A stretch of 60,147 nucleotides of DNA from Chlamydiia bacterium (GTDB lineage Bacteria; Chlamydiota; Chlamydiia; Chlamydiales; Rhabdochlamydiaceae): contig JAJPIB010000019.1 of NCBI GenBank assembly GCA_021324995.1, positions 1 through 60,147 on the forward strand. Reading direction: 5' to 3'. Below are positions 17,118 through 26,148 of this stretch, piece after piece; position 1 is the stretch's first letter; every line of letters starts with the position of its first letter. Both the position numbers and the translations under genes were made by a program. The notes below the pieces were generated by a model. The model worked only from the letters and a program-made list of their open reading frames with translations. It did no database searches and had not been told where the DNA came from.

Positions 17118-17212
17118 TATACCCAATGTGACTGAAAATTTGGATTTAAGACCGAGCCAAAGCCCCGGGATTGGCTCGGTCTTAAATCCAAATTTTCAGT
17201 CACATTGGGTTA
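17118..17212. repeat. MITE-like palindromic repeat, family A, minimal form
   Basis: The shortest copy: two essentially perfect arms of about 39 bases (starting CCCAATGTGACTGAAAATTT) flank a loop of about ten bases with CCCCGGG. The outer ends read TATACCC and GGGTTA. It has the same termini as the 13817 and 52265 copies but has lost all internal sequence. Confidence 0.88.
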
Positions 17213-17219
17213 AGCTTCA

Positions 17220-17373
17220 TATCTATTGCTGATGCTTGAAAGTTGGGGAGTTTGCTAACGCTGAAGGAGGCAGATTTGCATCCGATCCCTCCCAGGTTAC
17301 TACCAGGCGGGACGGATGCGAAGATGCCCATCAGCTTTAGGCTAAACTCCAACTTTCCTGTGGAAGCGGTATA
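17220..17373. repeat. MITE-like palindromic element, family D (distantly like family C)
   Basis: Inverted arms GAAAGTTGGGGAGTTTGCTA (17238 onward) and TAGGCTAAACTCCAACTTTC (ending 17357) surround a GC-rich core. The right end continues to GGTATA at 17373, the inverse of TATACC. The left terminus is degenerate. The ATGCTTGAAAGTTGGG segment resembles the inner terminus of the element at 28738. It abuts the family A copy at 17118-17212 and ends ten bases from the stop of the next gene. Confidence 0.6.
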
Positions 17374-17382
17374 GAAAGCTTC

Positions 17383-17673
17383 TTATTTCTTTTTGAGGCT
17401 TTTCTGAAGCACATGCAAGATCTTTGCTTGATAGATAATGATTGTGATGAGTCCAACAATCACAAGCGCTCCAAAAAGAAACATCGATGTACAAGCGGCT
17501 GATTTTCCGTACATCATCATTTTGCTGTCCTTTTCCATCATTGCAATAGGTTTTGCACTCTCTTGATTCTTCGCGACATTCTTGTCGATTTCAACCATCG
17601 CAATTTGTTGCGATCCCTCCAGACTATTCATCACGCTTATCTCATTAACGGCTGCATTTCCACGGCTGGCCAT
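17383..17673 (-). CDS. Small single-span membrane protein, unknown
   Basis: A 96-residue protein. The first 55 residues are polar and methionine-rich (AMVEIDKNVAKNQESAKPIA), one transmembrane helix follows (about 62-82, SMFLFGALVIVGLITIIIYQ), then a short basic tail ending LKKK. The frame is open to a TTG at 17679, but the ATG at 17673 has GGGAG six bases upstream. I recognise no family. A single-span protein with a small cytoplasmic or exported head could be an inclusion-membrane or envelope protein, but it lacks the bilobed double helix of typical Inc proteins. Confidence 0.55.
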   Translation of the reverse strand: MASRGNAAVNEISVMNSLEGSQQIAMVEIDKNVAKNQESAKPIAMMEKDSKMMMYGKSAACTSMFLFGALVIVGLITIIIYQAKILHVLQKSLKKK

Positions 17674-18216
17674 ATTCAACTCCCGGTTGATTTCCTATTA
17701 TCTCTTAGCTGCACGCTCCCTCTGAGCGTAGACTAAGTTTCAGATCATTTTCTTCATATAACACGATGCCTACATTCTTCCATCAATAAAAAATTTCAAG
17801 TTGCAAAATATGGCATTGTGCAATGTTTTGTCGATAACTCGACTTTTTTCATGCATTTTAAGAGAAAGCGACTTTAAAAATTCGCACTAACTGTGGTTGC
17901 AAACGTTACGGGCGCATCCAATTGAAATCGATGAAATACGAAGTCAAAATAAAGCGTTCTCAAATCGGCAAAAAACATTCAGCACCGCTCTTTTCCTAGA
18001 GGATTCAAAGAAGTCAAGCGCAGACTTTTTTCAGCTTTTTGCTCATTTGATGCTCAACGATTTAACGCCAAAGATTATCCTTTTGCACAAAAACTTGTTG
18101 CGGGCATTAGGACTCGATGCTAATTTGACGCCGTTAAAACACCCGATGAAAAGAATGTGGAAAGTTTGTTCATAACCTGATCAAACCGCAATGCAACCTA
18201 TAGAGACTGAGAGAGT
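17674..18216. other. Upstream region of dnaA
   Basis: About 540 bases between divergent genes. A perfect six-base hairpin ACGCTC/GAGCGT lies at 17713-17729 in the leader of the small membrane protein. An open frame runs from a TTG at 17897 to 18175 but has no ribosome-binding site. I see no cluster of TTATCCACA-type DnaA boxes, so this does not look like the replication origin. dnaA itself is preceded by GAGAGAG. Confidence 0.4.
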
Positions 18217-19575
18217 ATGCTCACGAAAACACCTCAAGAAACTTGGTCTGAGTTTTTAGAATTCATCAGCGAGCACTGCTCTGCGACTGAATTTGAAAAC
18301 TGGTTCGCTCCTGTTCACGTTCTCGAAAGCAGTGGAAATGAGATCATCCTTGAAGTTCCAAACATCTTCGTGAAAGAGTATCTTCTCGATAACTACAAAA
18401 AAGATCTCTGCTCTTTTCTTCCTTTAAAAGGATCTGGTGAACTCGATGTAACGTTTGTCATTCCTGAAGCGAAAAAAAAAGCAGCTCCCATTGAATCTGT
18501 GGCTCCTGCGCCCCCTACAAGCGCGCCGTCTGTCGATAACAACGCTACTGTTGCAGAAGTTAAGCTTAATCCCAATTATACCTTTGAAAATTTCATCGAA
18601 GGCCCTTCGAATCAATTCGTAAAGTCGGCAGCGATGGGCGTTGCAAGCCGGCCTTCTAAGTCCTACAATCCCTTATTTATTCACGGGGGTGTCGGCCTTG
18701 GAAAAACCCATTTGTTACATGCGATTGGGCACTATATCCACCAGCATAACAAAAAACTGCGCGTGCACTGTATCACGACAGAAGCGTTCATCAATGACCT
18801 CGTCGACCACTTGCGCAATAAATCGATCGACAAGATGAAGCGCTTTTATCGCTCTCTAGATGTCCTTATGGTCGACGACATCCAGTTTTTGCAAAACCGC
18901 CTCAACTTCGAAGAAGAATTCTGCAACACGTTTGAAAGTTTGATCAATCAAAGTAAGCAGATCATTATCACTTCAGATAAACCTCCTGGACAGCTCAAGC
19001 TCTCCGAGCGGATGATTGGACGGATGGAATGGGGACTTGTCGCGAATGTGGGCGTTCCCGATCTTGAAACGCGCGTTGCAATCTTGCAACATAAAGCGGA
19101 GCAAAAAGGTTTCCGAATACCGCATAAAGTTGCCTTCTTCATCGCTGAGCACATCTTCAATAACGTGCGCCAGCTCGAAGGAGCGATCAATCGTTTAGGT
19201 GCTTATTGCCGGTTAATGGGGCTCGATGTAACAGAAGAAGCCGTCGAAAAAACGTTAAGCGAATTGTTTCAGTATGCACCTCATAAAAAGATTAGCGTTG
19301 AAAACATCCTCAAAAGCGTTGCGACCATCTTCGGCGTCCGCGTCAGCGATTTAAAAAGCGGCTCCCGCACAAAAGATGTCGCTTTCCCGCGCCAGGTGGC
19401 GATGTATCTCGCCAAAGAAATGATCAACGACTCTCTCATGCGCCTCTCTTCCGCTTTTGGAGGAAAGACGCACTCCACTCTTCTCCACGCTTGGAAAAAA
19501 ATCGCAGGTCAAGTCGAAAAAGATGAAACGCTCCGACGCCAGATCGACATGGCCCGCCGCAACATCGAAGCCTAA
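18217..19575 (+). CDS. dnaA: Chromosomal replication initiator DnaA (second chlamydial type)
   Basis: ATP-dependent initiator that binds DnaA boxes and melts the origin. All four domains are visible in 452 residues: N-terminal interaction domain (about 1-85), a Pro/Ala-rich linker (about 88-112), the AAA+ domain with Walker [10 protein letters not shown] (157-165) and Walker [12 protein letters not shown], and the C-terminal DNA-binding domain with [16 protein letters not shown] and [13 protein letters not shown]. Chlamydiae normally carry two dnaA genes, and the position beside bactofilin matches dnaA_2 (CT275) as I recall. GAGAGAG precedes the ATG. Confidence 0.95.
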   Translation: MLTKTPQETWSEFLEFISEHCSATEFENWFAPVHVLESSGNEIILEVPNIFVKEYLLDNYKKDLCSFLPLKGSGELDVTFVIPEAKKKAAPIESVAPAPPTSAPSVDNNATVAEVKLNPNYTFENFIEGPSNQFVKSAAMGVASRPSKSYNPLFIHGGVGLGKTHLLHAIGHYIHQHNKKLRVHCITTEAFINDLVDHLRNKSIDKMKRFYRSLDVLMVDDIQFLQNRLNFEEEFCNTFESLINQSKQIIITSDKPPGQLKLSERMIGRMEWGLVANVGVPDLETRVAILQHKAEQKGFRIPHKVAFFIAEHIFNNVRQLEGAINRLGAYCRLMGLDVTEEAVEKTLSELFQYAPHKKISVENILKSVATIFGVRVSDLKSGSRTKDVAFPRQVAMYLAKEMINDSLMRLSSAFGGKTHSTLLHAWKKIAGQVEKDETLRRQIDMARRNIEA

Positions 19576-19626
19576 TTTTTATAATAACAAAGACATGGTA
19601 GAAATCACACTTCAACTGTCTCTATA

Positions 19627-19789
19627 AACCTGAGTTTTGAGTTCCTTTCATAGAGACTTACTGCATCTTTCGGCCAAATTTTGCACATTTTGGCACGTCC
19701 ATAGGTGCTTTCAGCTTTTGAACGTGCCAAAATATACAAAATTTGTCTCGAAATCTACAGTATCATAAAACCAACCCAAAACTCAGGTT
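19627..19789. repeat. MITE-like palindromic repeat, family B, long form
   Basis: Ends AACCTGAGTTTTGAGTTCCT and, inverted, AACCTGAGTTTTGGGTTGG. The reverse complement of 28919-29032 matches it closely on both sides, but this copy carries about 50 extra central bases forming their own hairpin with GGCACGT/ACGTGCC arms. It lies between dnaA and the bactofilin promoter. Confidence 0.82.
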
Positions 19790-19811
19790 ATAAATAATTT
19801 AATATGACAGA

Positions 19812-19840
19812 TTGCTTGGATTTTTCATCTCTGGTATAAG
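19812..19840 (+). promoter_or_regulatory. Candidate promoter of the bactofilin gene
   Basis: A -35-like TTGCTT (19812-19817) and a -10-like TATAAG (19835-19840) are separated by exactly 17 bases. The predicted transcript would start near 19847, with the ATG at 19875. The family B repeat ends 23 bases upstream of the -35 box. Confidence 0.45.
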
Positions 19841-19874
19841 AAGGGATCGATACCAGATCTATTATAGAGGTCCT

Positions 19875-20390
19875 ATGTTCAAGAAGCTTGGAAAAAACCC
19901 GCAAGAGCCAGAGATTCCCCAAGCGCCACACCCTTTCCCTGACCTTGCCGACCGTCCGCATAATCCTTTCACGACCGACCTCATGAACACGATTGATCCA
20001 TCGCCCTATAATGTAGACGATGAAGAACCTGAGACAGTGATCGCAGAGGGCGTCTCTATTTCGGGAAAACTTTCATTTAAAAAATTAATTCGCATCGATG
20101 GCTCCTTTGAGGGTGAGCTCGCCTCAGAAGGAAAGATCATTATCGGTCCGACGGGATGTGTCAAAGCCAATATCGATCTTGAAGAAGCTTTTATCTCGGG
20201 CAAAGTCATCGGTAATATTTCAGTGAAAAAGCGTCTCGTGCTGCGCGGTCGCGCTGAGATACGGGGCGATATTATTGCGCCGCTCATCAGCGTCGATGAA
20301 GGTGTTTCTCTCTTAGGAATGCTGACGATTGCACAGCCAGCTGAACCAATCGTTGACGCGTTTGATGACCATTATTATAGCGATAATTAA
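19875..20390 (+). CDS. bacA: Bactofilin
   Basis: Polymer-forming cytoskeletal protein. In Chlamydia the homologue BacA (CT276, as I recall) affects cell size. The 171-residue protein has a disordered Pro-rich N-terminus (about 1-55), then the DUF583 right-handed beta-helix core (about 60-155) with the periodic pattern of short beta strands (VSISGKLSF, IRIDGSFEGEL, GKIIIGPTGCVKANI, RLVLRGRAEIRGDI), and an acidic tail. The frame is open upstream to 19812, but the ATG at 19875 has a nearby GAGG and starts at the family's usual MFKKLG-type head. Its 3' end overlaps comF by four bases, tail to tail. Confidence 0.9.
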   Translation: MFKKLGKNPQEPEIPQAPHPFPDLADRPHNPFTTDLMNTIDPSPYNVDDEEPETVIAEGVSISGKLSFKKLIRIDGSFEGELASEGKIIIGPTGCVKANIDLEEAFISGKVIGNISVKKRLVLRGRAEIRGDIIAPLISVDEGVSLLGMLTIAQPAEPIVDAFDDHYYSDN

Positions 20391-21088
20391 GTTTCTGAGA
20401 CCACAAATGCTAATGCATCGATTTGCGTAGGAAAAAAGAGCTTGAGTTCTTTTCCCGCTGAACGAAAGAGGGTGTCGTTTTGTTCCAAGGCAATGAGAAG
20501 CACCCTCCGATCACAAAGACTGTCTCCTCTTTGCTTACGTCCTTCTACGCGGTAGCTAAATTCCCCTTGAGTCATAAAATGGGAATGGTCAAATCTTCTT
20601 CTCAAAACAGAGAGCGTGGATAGATTAAATATCTTGCCGATCTCTTGAGAGAGTAATTGCTGCGGATCAAAACCTATTTTCTGCTGTCTCCAAAAGGAAA
20701 TGGGGAGAGGGATGAGGATTTCGGGGAGAAGGTATTGAGCTTCAAGCCATTGATAAGCCATGAGAGACGCAACGGCGGTCACAGCCTTTTTATTTCCTTG
20801 ATCGATTTCTCTAAGTAGCGTGTGCGCGGGCCCCATCTGTTCGCAAGCTGCCAATTGATGGTGGATAACCACTTTGCGATGGATACATTTTTCACACCGC
20901 CCCTTGTGCAGCTCGTAAAAGCAAGTACGACATCTTCCCTCCCTTTCAACAAGAGAAAGCTGTTCAAGGCAAATAGAACAAAATAGCGGTCCCCGAATAG
21001 AGAGCTCTTTGTGACAATGCATGCAAAGCAAGGGATAAAGCAGACGCAGCAATGCGTCTGCTCCTTTTTGTAAAATCAGCCGCCGCAT
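20387..21088 (-). CDS. comF: ComF-like protein with degenerate phosphoribosyltransferase site
   Basis: The first 75 residues form the double zinc-ribbon of ComF proteins: cysteine pairs CMHC, CSIC, CRTC and CEKC. The remainder follows the ComF phosphoribosyltransferase layout (ILIPLPISFWRQQKIGFDP, then LSVLRRR and the TQG segment). The PRPP loop, usually VLLVDDVxTTGxT, reads VLLIALEQNDTLFRSAGKEL: both acidic residues and the TTG are lost, so catalysis is unlikely. ComF supports DNA uptake in competent bacteria; here it may act as a binding protein only. It overlaps the upstream secreted-protein gene by 13 bases. The position matches the CT277 slot as I recall. Confidence 0.75.
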   Translation of the reverse strand: MRRLILQKGADALLRLLYPLLCMHCHKELSIRGPLFCSICLEQLSLVEREGRCRTCFYELHKGRCEKCIHRKVVIHHQLAACEQMGPAHTLLREIDQGNKKAVTAVASLMAYQWLEAQYLLPEILIPLPISFWRQQKIGFDPQQLLSQEIGKIFNLSTLSVLRRRFDHSHFMTQGEFSYRVEGRKQRGDSLCDRRVLLIALEQNDTLFRSAGKELKLFFPTQIDALAFVVSET

Positions 21089-21477
21089 GGTGCGAGATAA
21101 ATCGTCATCTGCTGCATGGCACTACCTTCAGGATTTTTTCCAACGATATTCAGATGAAGAGTTGTCTCAACGCCGAACCATCCCTCAGGTACCTCGAGTA
21201 TCCCTGTAAAAGGATTCACTGAAAGATTCAAGTTAGATACTTGTCCCTCAATTGATACATGGCTTAAGCAGTAACTGAGTGGCTCTCCATAAGAATCAAA
21301 GTACGGTGATAGATCGAAATGTAAACTATTGGGACCGCAATTTGTGCTGTTAGCAAAAATTGTTTGGTCTTCAATCGTGCCCACCGCTTCAGGAGCATGA
21401 GAACAATTACAATCGCAGGCATGAGAAATGTGGCAAGTCAATAAGGAAAAGACAAGGAATCCAAGCTTCTTCATCAT
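21076..21477 (-). CDS. Small secreted cysteine-containing Ig/cadherin-like protein
   Basis: 133 residues. MMKKLGFLVFSLLTCHISHA is a signal peptide, followed by a cysteine cluster CDCNC. The mature region resembles a single cadherin-like/He_PIG Ig fold: FDLSPYFDSYGEPLSYCL, then LNLSVNPFTGILEVPEGWFG and a closing strand MTIYLAP. Cysteines suggest disulfides formed in the periplasm. It is co-directional with comF (13-base overlap) and lies 11 bases downstream of the giant AsmA-like gene, so all three could be one transcript. I know no named homologue. Confidence 0.6.
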   Translation of the reverse strand: MMKKLGFLVFSLLTCHISHACDCNCSHAPEAVGTIEDQTIFANSTNCGPNSLHFDLSPYFDSYGEPLSYCLSHVSIEGQVSNLNLSVNPFTGILEVPEGWFGVETTLHLNIVGKNPEGSAMQQMTIYLAPCGG

Positions 21478-21488
21478 AAAATCTCCTT

Positions 21489-24400
21489 TTAAAATTGTAA
21501 TCCGTAACGCGGCTTGTCTAGCGTACCACGAATCGTTAATGTCAACGGTTCTGTGATCTTAAGCACAACGTCTTGCCGCATTTTCAGATCAATAGATATT
21601 TTACCGTCTAAGCCGATAAAGGAAAGATTTTTTTGAGGAGCGAGATAAAACTCGGAGCGATCTCCTTCACTAAAGGCGTTATCAAGGGAGATTAAATAGA
21701 ACTTATCTCCGTGCAGTTCCATTTGAATCTCTCCTTGTATTGGAGTTAGAATGCCCAGATCTAGTCCAAGCTTTTTAAGCATCTCAATGGGAGTGTCGAA
21801 CAGGGAGACTTCTTTTTTGAATTGATTGGCAAAGGTTAGATGCGCTGATCCCTGTAGACTTTCTGTCTTTCCTAACTGTCCGCAAACATCGGTTAGCGTG
21901 AAATCTTTAATCAAAAAGGGCTTTAGCTCTCCTCTTTCTTCTTCGACTTTTTCCAGAAGGCTAGGGCGCAATCCTTGGATTAAAACGTGGGGGATGTTGA
22001 GATTCCATGCCTCCGCTTTAACGATCTCGATTTTTTTTACCTGAACGGATCCTGCAGGATCTTCGATTCTCAAATGGGATAAGCAAATGCGGTCAGGGTA
22101 GGCTTCCATCTCTGCATGCATGCGGTGCAAGCGGTGCCCGAGCACCTCAAAGTCTTTGCCTGACAAAATGCCATTTGCAACAAATCCTTTCTTGAATTCA
22201 TTCCAGAGAACTAAATCGCCTTGCCAGTGATAGCCCTTGCCAAACTTGAGATTTTGAAGTTCTTCGCGAACAGTTTTAGGAAGCAACGGACAAAATGCAT
22301 TCCCATCGAGTTGCACATCCCCCGTTAAAACGGTGGCGTGAGAAACGCTTCGGTGTCCGCTTTTGGCAAGCGCGCAACTCAGGCCGTAGAAGCTCCCTTC
22401 GACGCTTTCTAGCGTGGCTTGCGTCTGTTTGGTTTTGAAATGGATTTTCAACCCTCCCGCCTTGGGATTGTCGAAAAGTTTAAGCATGCCATAAGGCTCT
22501 TTTGCTAGATGAACCTGAAGCGACGCCCAAAAAGGCTCTTGTTCGAGTAGCGCTTTGGCTTTGGCTGTAAAAATGTCTTTCTCATAGCGCAGTTGCAACT
22601 GCTCAAAGGGCAGGCTCTTTCCGTCTAAACCATAGCGGCCAGGCGATAGGTTTCCCTGAAAGAGGCAAGAAGCGTTTGTCCGACTAAAATCTCCGTTTCC
22701 CTCTAAATTTCCTTCCCATTGAATTTCTTGGATCCATGCAGGAGCAATCTTAGCATCGATCGCGTGGCCAATCAAAGCGGGAGATAAAGAAAACTGCATC
22801 TGTTCTAAAGAAAAATCCTCGCCTCTTTGGCTGCACTTGCCAATCTCGACTTCGGCAACAGAAGTTCCACTGATTTTATGCTTAATCTGTGCATCAAGTC
22901 CTCTACAGGCAATACCTCTCTTTTTGTCGTAAGAAAACTTCATCGCCTTACGTGTGCTCATCGCAAGGGGAAGTGGAGAATGAAGATCGACAAGAAACTT
23001 AGCTTCTCCTTCGATACGCAGCGGCTCATTTGCGTCAGAAAAATCTCCTTTAAGTGCGGCTGCAGCGACAAAAGTTCCTTTGGGCAAGAATGGGGGTTTT
23101 GAATCGAATTTAAAAAAGGACAAATCCCCTTTTATCGATTCGATTGCACAAGCAAACTGTTTCTCGTCTATTTTGATAAATCCGCTTCCTTTCATCAAAA
23201 GGCCCTTTAAATTTCCTTCAAACTTAGAGCAAGAAATTCTTCCTGCATCAAAAGCAAGGACACCGTTTGCCGAAAGGTTATCCACAGCCAAGTGCTCAAT
23301 ACGGAGGTCTTTTCCATTTTTTTTCCCCCTTAAGCAAAAGGAAGAAAGAGGCTTTCCTTTTACTCTCAAATCGTTGCTTTCAGCCTGGAAGACAAATCCC
23401 TTTGTCATGTCACTGGATGACACTCGGGCTTTTAAAGTTCCTTCGGGCTTCCAGTCTTTCAAATCTTTGACAGGAAATGCTTTCGAGAGAAATCCCGCAT
23501 CGATTAGAAAAGCGGCTTGCGATGGCATGTCCTTACATTTGAAAACCGGCTCCATCTCAAATTCCGTTAAGCAAAGAGTGGGATTTAAAGCGCAATGCCG
23601 AATGTGGAGAAGAGTCCCTCCGAAATGCGTCGTGTGAGACAACATCTCCACAGTCCAGCCCGATGCGGTCTGAGCTGCTTTTCCTTCAAGGCAAGCAAAC
23701 TCTTTATTTCCATGCAGCACCTTCAAAGAAAAATCCAAAGCTTTTTTCTCATCGAGAAGTACGGACATCTTCGGAAGTTCGACAGTAAAGGATTTTCCGT
23801 TTCTAAACCTCCACGCTCCTTGTGCATTTTCTATACACAATTTCCTGGATTCTCCATCAAAAGCCACATCGCAATGCGCTTCTTCGATCGAGGTTTCCTC
23901 GTTCACAGGCAGTGATAAATTGTGAAAATGCCCGGTAAGCTTCCATGGCGCTTCACCCTTTTTTTCGAGTTTCGCCATGCCATCGATTCCTGTTACTGTA
24001 TAGCAATCTAGCTTGAGTTGCGCTTGACTAATAGGAATTTCCCCCTGCCATTTTTTCGACAGGGTGTCGTAAGAAAATTGTGCCGTTCTTCCTTTCAGCT
24101 CGGGCAGATAGAATTGGGCGAGGGGGTGATACCCGCGCAGTTCTTCCCCCCACAGTTTAACGTCTGCATGCATAGGTGAAAAAGAGGCTTCACAGCTGAC
24201 ATTGCCCGAAACGCTTAAGTCACCGTTTAAAAACGATGCAAATTTTCCATAGCTTTTTTCAGTGAGTTTTTCGGCAAACAGTTTTCCTTCTTTGAAACGG
24301 AATGCGGGAACGTGTCCCGCAAACAGGTCCACCGGGGTTGGTATTGAAGTAAGCGTAAAAGCGGCATTGCCGCGGATTCCTTCTTCTGCAACCGTTCCCC

Positions 24401-26093
24401 CTCCCTCCAGATAAAAAGCGTCGCCTTTTCTTTGAATAGCCATTTGTAAAGAAACAGGTAAACTCTGAGACAAGAACTCTTTTCCATCCCCGCTCACGTG
24501 CAAGTCAGCAAAATGATCCGCATCAGAACCTAAAAGGGTAATCACCCCCTTCAATCCTTTCCACTCGGCGCTTAAAGAAGAAGGAAGTAAGGTCCCTTTC
24601 TCAAAAGTCACATCGGCAGATAAGTGTTTTGCATGAAAGGCAGGCTCCAGATACTCTCCTTCCTTAATATGCAGACGGACGTCTTCAAGCGTCCATTTTT
24701 GACCTGCACTAAACGCGCAACTCCCCTCGATAAGCTCTGAAAATAAGGTGACTTGCTCTTGAGGAAAAGACCAGCGCATTTTATCCAATATGCAATTTTC
24801 AAAAGCGATGGATTGCCATCCCTCTTTGTAAAGAAGCATCGCTTCTGCCATTGCAACCCCTCCAGTGCACTCCCCTGGAAGGCCGACAAAGGCGCGAAGA
24901 AAATCGATGTGGTCGAAGCGAGCATTTTCTACTTTGGCATGCAAAGCGAAAGAAGCATCCTCATGGCTACACAGCGAAAAAACAGAATGCATCTGATTGC
25001 CGCGCAAAGAACCCAGGACAAAATCGACTTCAGACCAAAAAGTAGAATTTTCCTGAACCCCGCCTTTGCCTAGCAGACTGAAGTCCACCTTGCGCTTCTC
25101 CTGGAGCAGAGTGCCGTTGAGAATGAGCTGAGGTTCTTTTTGCGGCTGGAAACATAGAGTCCCGTTCAGATTTTTTACCCCAAATGTGTGCTCGAAAAGG
25201 GGCGCGCTGAAAAAGCATTCGCCCCCGCTCAAGACAAGCGAGGCAGAAAATCTATCCCAGAAAAAAACTTGTCTTTCTTCCGCAGGAAAAGAAAAGGATC
25301 CCTGCAGCTCATTGCAATCTAAAATGACCCCCATTTTGGAGCTGGAGAGCGCGATCTCTTTCGCGATTCCATGGAAATGCAATTCATCAAGGGTAAAATC
25401 AGGTCCTAAAGAGACCATGCCTTCTAGTTCTATTTCGCCACAGGCCCGCTCCCACTGCGCTTTTCTATCCGCAAAGATCAGTCCAGCAAGAGGCATCAAG
25501 CGCTCCAGCTCCTTCTCTTTGAGCTTAAATCCGACCTGCAGCCTATTTCCTTCTCGTCCAATTTCCGCAGAAAACATTGGCTTTGTTAACAAATGGGGAT
25601 CATGCGAGAATTTTAGAGATCCAATCTGGTTTTCCCCACCCCCAGGATCCATAGAAAAATAGAAATCAGAAGAAGGAAGCTGAAGAACGCCATTCTTTAC
25701 AGTCCAACGCGGTTGAAAGAATCGAGAGCGATAGAGAAATCCCAAAGAAGCCGAAGGCGCAGAGTCCGATGATTTTAAAGAGAATTGAGGATGGATCACC
25801 TCTATAATCGGAGTGAACCGGGCTTTAAAAAAATTTCCCGAAAACCTTATTGCGATCCGATCGATGAGGCATGCGACACCCGGATTGTCGATATGCAACC
25901 CTGAAAGAACAATCTTTCCTCCCTCCCATTGCAATTGCTCATAGGCGACGGCCCTTCCCTCTTGGCTTGAAATGGCTCTCTTGAGTATCATTTTGCAGCC
26001 AAAGAGCAAAAGAGGTTGGTGAAAGAGGAGGAGGCCTGCGCATGTAATACCCGCGAAGAGCCACTTTTTTTTGAACCGCTTAGTCTGTGTCAT
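21489..26093 (-). CDS. Giant AsmA/YdbH-like envelope protein
   Basis: About 1534 residues with one N-terminal membrane anchor (KKWLFAGITCAGLLLFHQPLLLF) and an otherwise continuous beta-strand-rich periplasmic region, the pattern of the AsmA-like/TamB/YhdP/YdbH group, thought to form long hydrophobic bridges that move lipids from the inner to the outer membrane. The C-terminal segment VVLKITEPLTLTIRGTLDKP is the typical closing strand of this superfamily. The frame is open to a TTG at 26141, but the ATG at 26093 begins right before the anchor; neither has a good ribosome-binding site. It is divergent from the methyltransferase gene across 55 bases. Family membership is probable; the subgroup is uncertain. 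Confidence 0.75.
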   Translation of the reverse strand: MTQTKRFKKKWLFAGITCAGLLLFHQPLLLFGCKMILKRAISSQEGRAVAYEQLQWEGGKIVLSGLHIDNPGVACLIDRIAIRFSGNFFKARFTPIIEVIHPQFSLKSSDSAPSASLGFLYRSRFFQPRWTVKNGVLQLPSSDFYFSMDPGGGENQIGSLKFSHDPHLLTKPMFSAEIGREGNRLQVGFKLKEKELERLMPLAGLIFADRKAQWERACGEIELEGMVSLGPDFTLDELHFHGIAKEIALSSSKMGVILDCNELQGSFSFPAEERQVFFWDRFSASLVLSGGECFFSAPLFEHTFGVKNLNGTLCFQPQKEPQLILNGTLLQEKRKVDFSLLGKGGVQENSTFWSEVDFVLGSLRGNQMHSVFSLCSHEDASFALHAKVENARFDHIDFLRAFVGLPGECTGGVAMAEAMLLYKEGWQSIAFENCILDKMRWSFPQEQVTLFSELIEGSCAFSAGQKWTLEDVRLHIKEGEYLEPAFHAKHLSADVTFEKGTLLPSSLSAEWKGLKGVITLLGSDADHFADLHVSGDGKEFLSQSLPVSLQMAIQRKGDAFYLEGGGTVAEEGIRGNAAFTLTSIPTPVDLFAGHVPAFRFKEGKLFAEKLTEKSYGKFASFLNGDLSVSGNVSCEASFSPMHADVKLWGEELRGYHPLAQFYLPELKGRTAQFSYDTLSKKWQGEIPISQAQLKLDCYTVTGIDGMAKLEKKGEAPWKLTGHFHNLSLPVNEETSIEEAHCDVAFDGESRKLCIENAQGAWRFRNGKSFTVELPKMSVLLDEKKALDFSLKVLHGNKEFACLEGKAAQTASGWTVEMLSHTTHFGGTLLHIRHCALNPTLCLTEFEMEPVFKCKDMPSQAAFLIDAGFLSKAFPVKDLKDWKPEGTLKARVSSSDMTKGFVFQAESNDLRVKGKPLSSFCLRGKKNGKDLRIEHLAVDNLSANGVLAFDAGRISCSKFEGNLKGLLMKGSGFIKIDEKQFACAIESIKGDLSFFKFDSKPPFLPKGTFVAAAALKGDFSDANEPLRIEGEAKFLVDLHSPLPLAMSTRKAMKFSYDKKRGIACRGLDAQIKHKISGTSVAEVEIGKCSQRGEDFSLEQMQFSLSPALIGHAIDAKIAPAWIQEIQWEGNLEGNGDFSRTNASCLFQGNLSPGRYGLDGKSLPFEQLQLRYEKDIFTAKAKALLEQEPFWASLQVHLAKEPYGMLKLFDNPKAGGLKIHFKTKQTQATLESVEGSFYGLSCALAKSGHRSVSHATVLTGDVQLDGNAFCPLLPKTVREELQNLKFGKGYHWQGDLVLWNEFKKGFVANGILSGKDFEVLGHRLHRMHAEMEAYPDRICLSHLRIEDPAGSVQVKKIEIVKAEAWNLNIPHVLIQGLRPSLLEKVEEERGELKPFLIKDFTLTDVCGQLGKTESLQGSAHLTFANQFKKEVSLFDTPIEMLKKLGLDLGILTPIQGEIQMELHGDKFYLISLDNAFSEGDRSEFYLAPQKNLSFIGLDGKISIDLKMRQDVVLKITEPLTLTIRGTLDKPRYGLQF

Positions 26094-26148
26094 TGAAAGA
26101 ATGTTATAACGCAAAAAACAGTAAAAAATCAATAATTTCAAATCACTT

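Noticed and set aside
17897..18175. Open frame of about 92 codons upstream of dnaA
   Set aside because: It starts only with a TTG, has no ribosome-binding site, and resembles no family I know. I treat it as part of the dnaA leader.
23277..23285. TTATCCACA, a perfect DnaA-box sequence
   Set aside because: A single match inside the AsmA-like coding region; no cluster with AT-rich unwinding region nearby, so not an origin.
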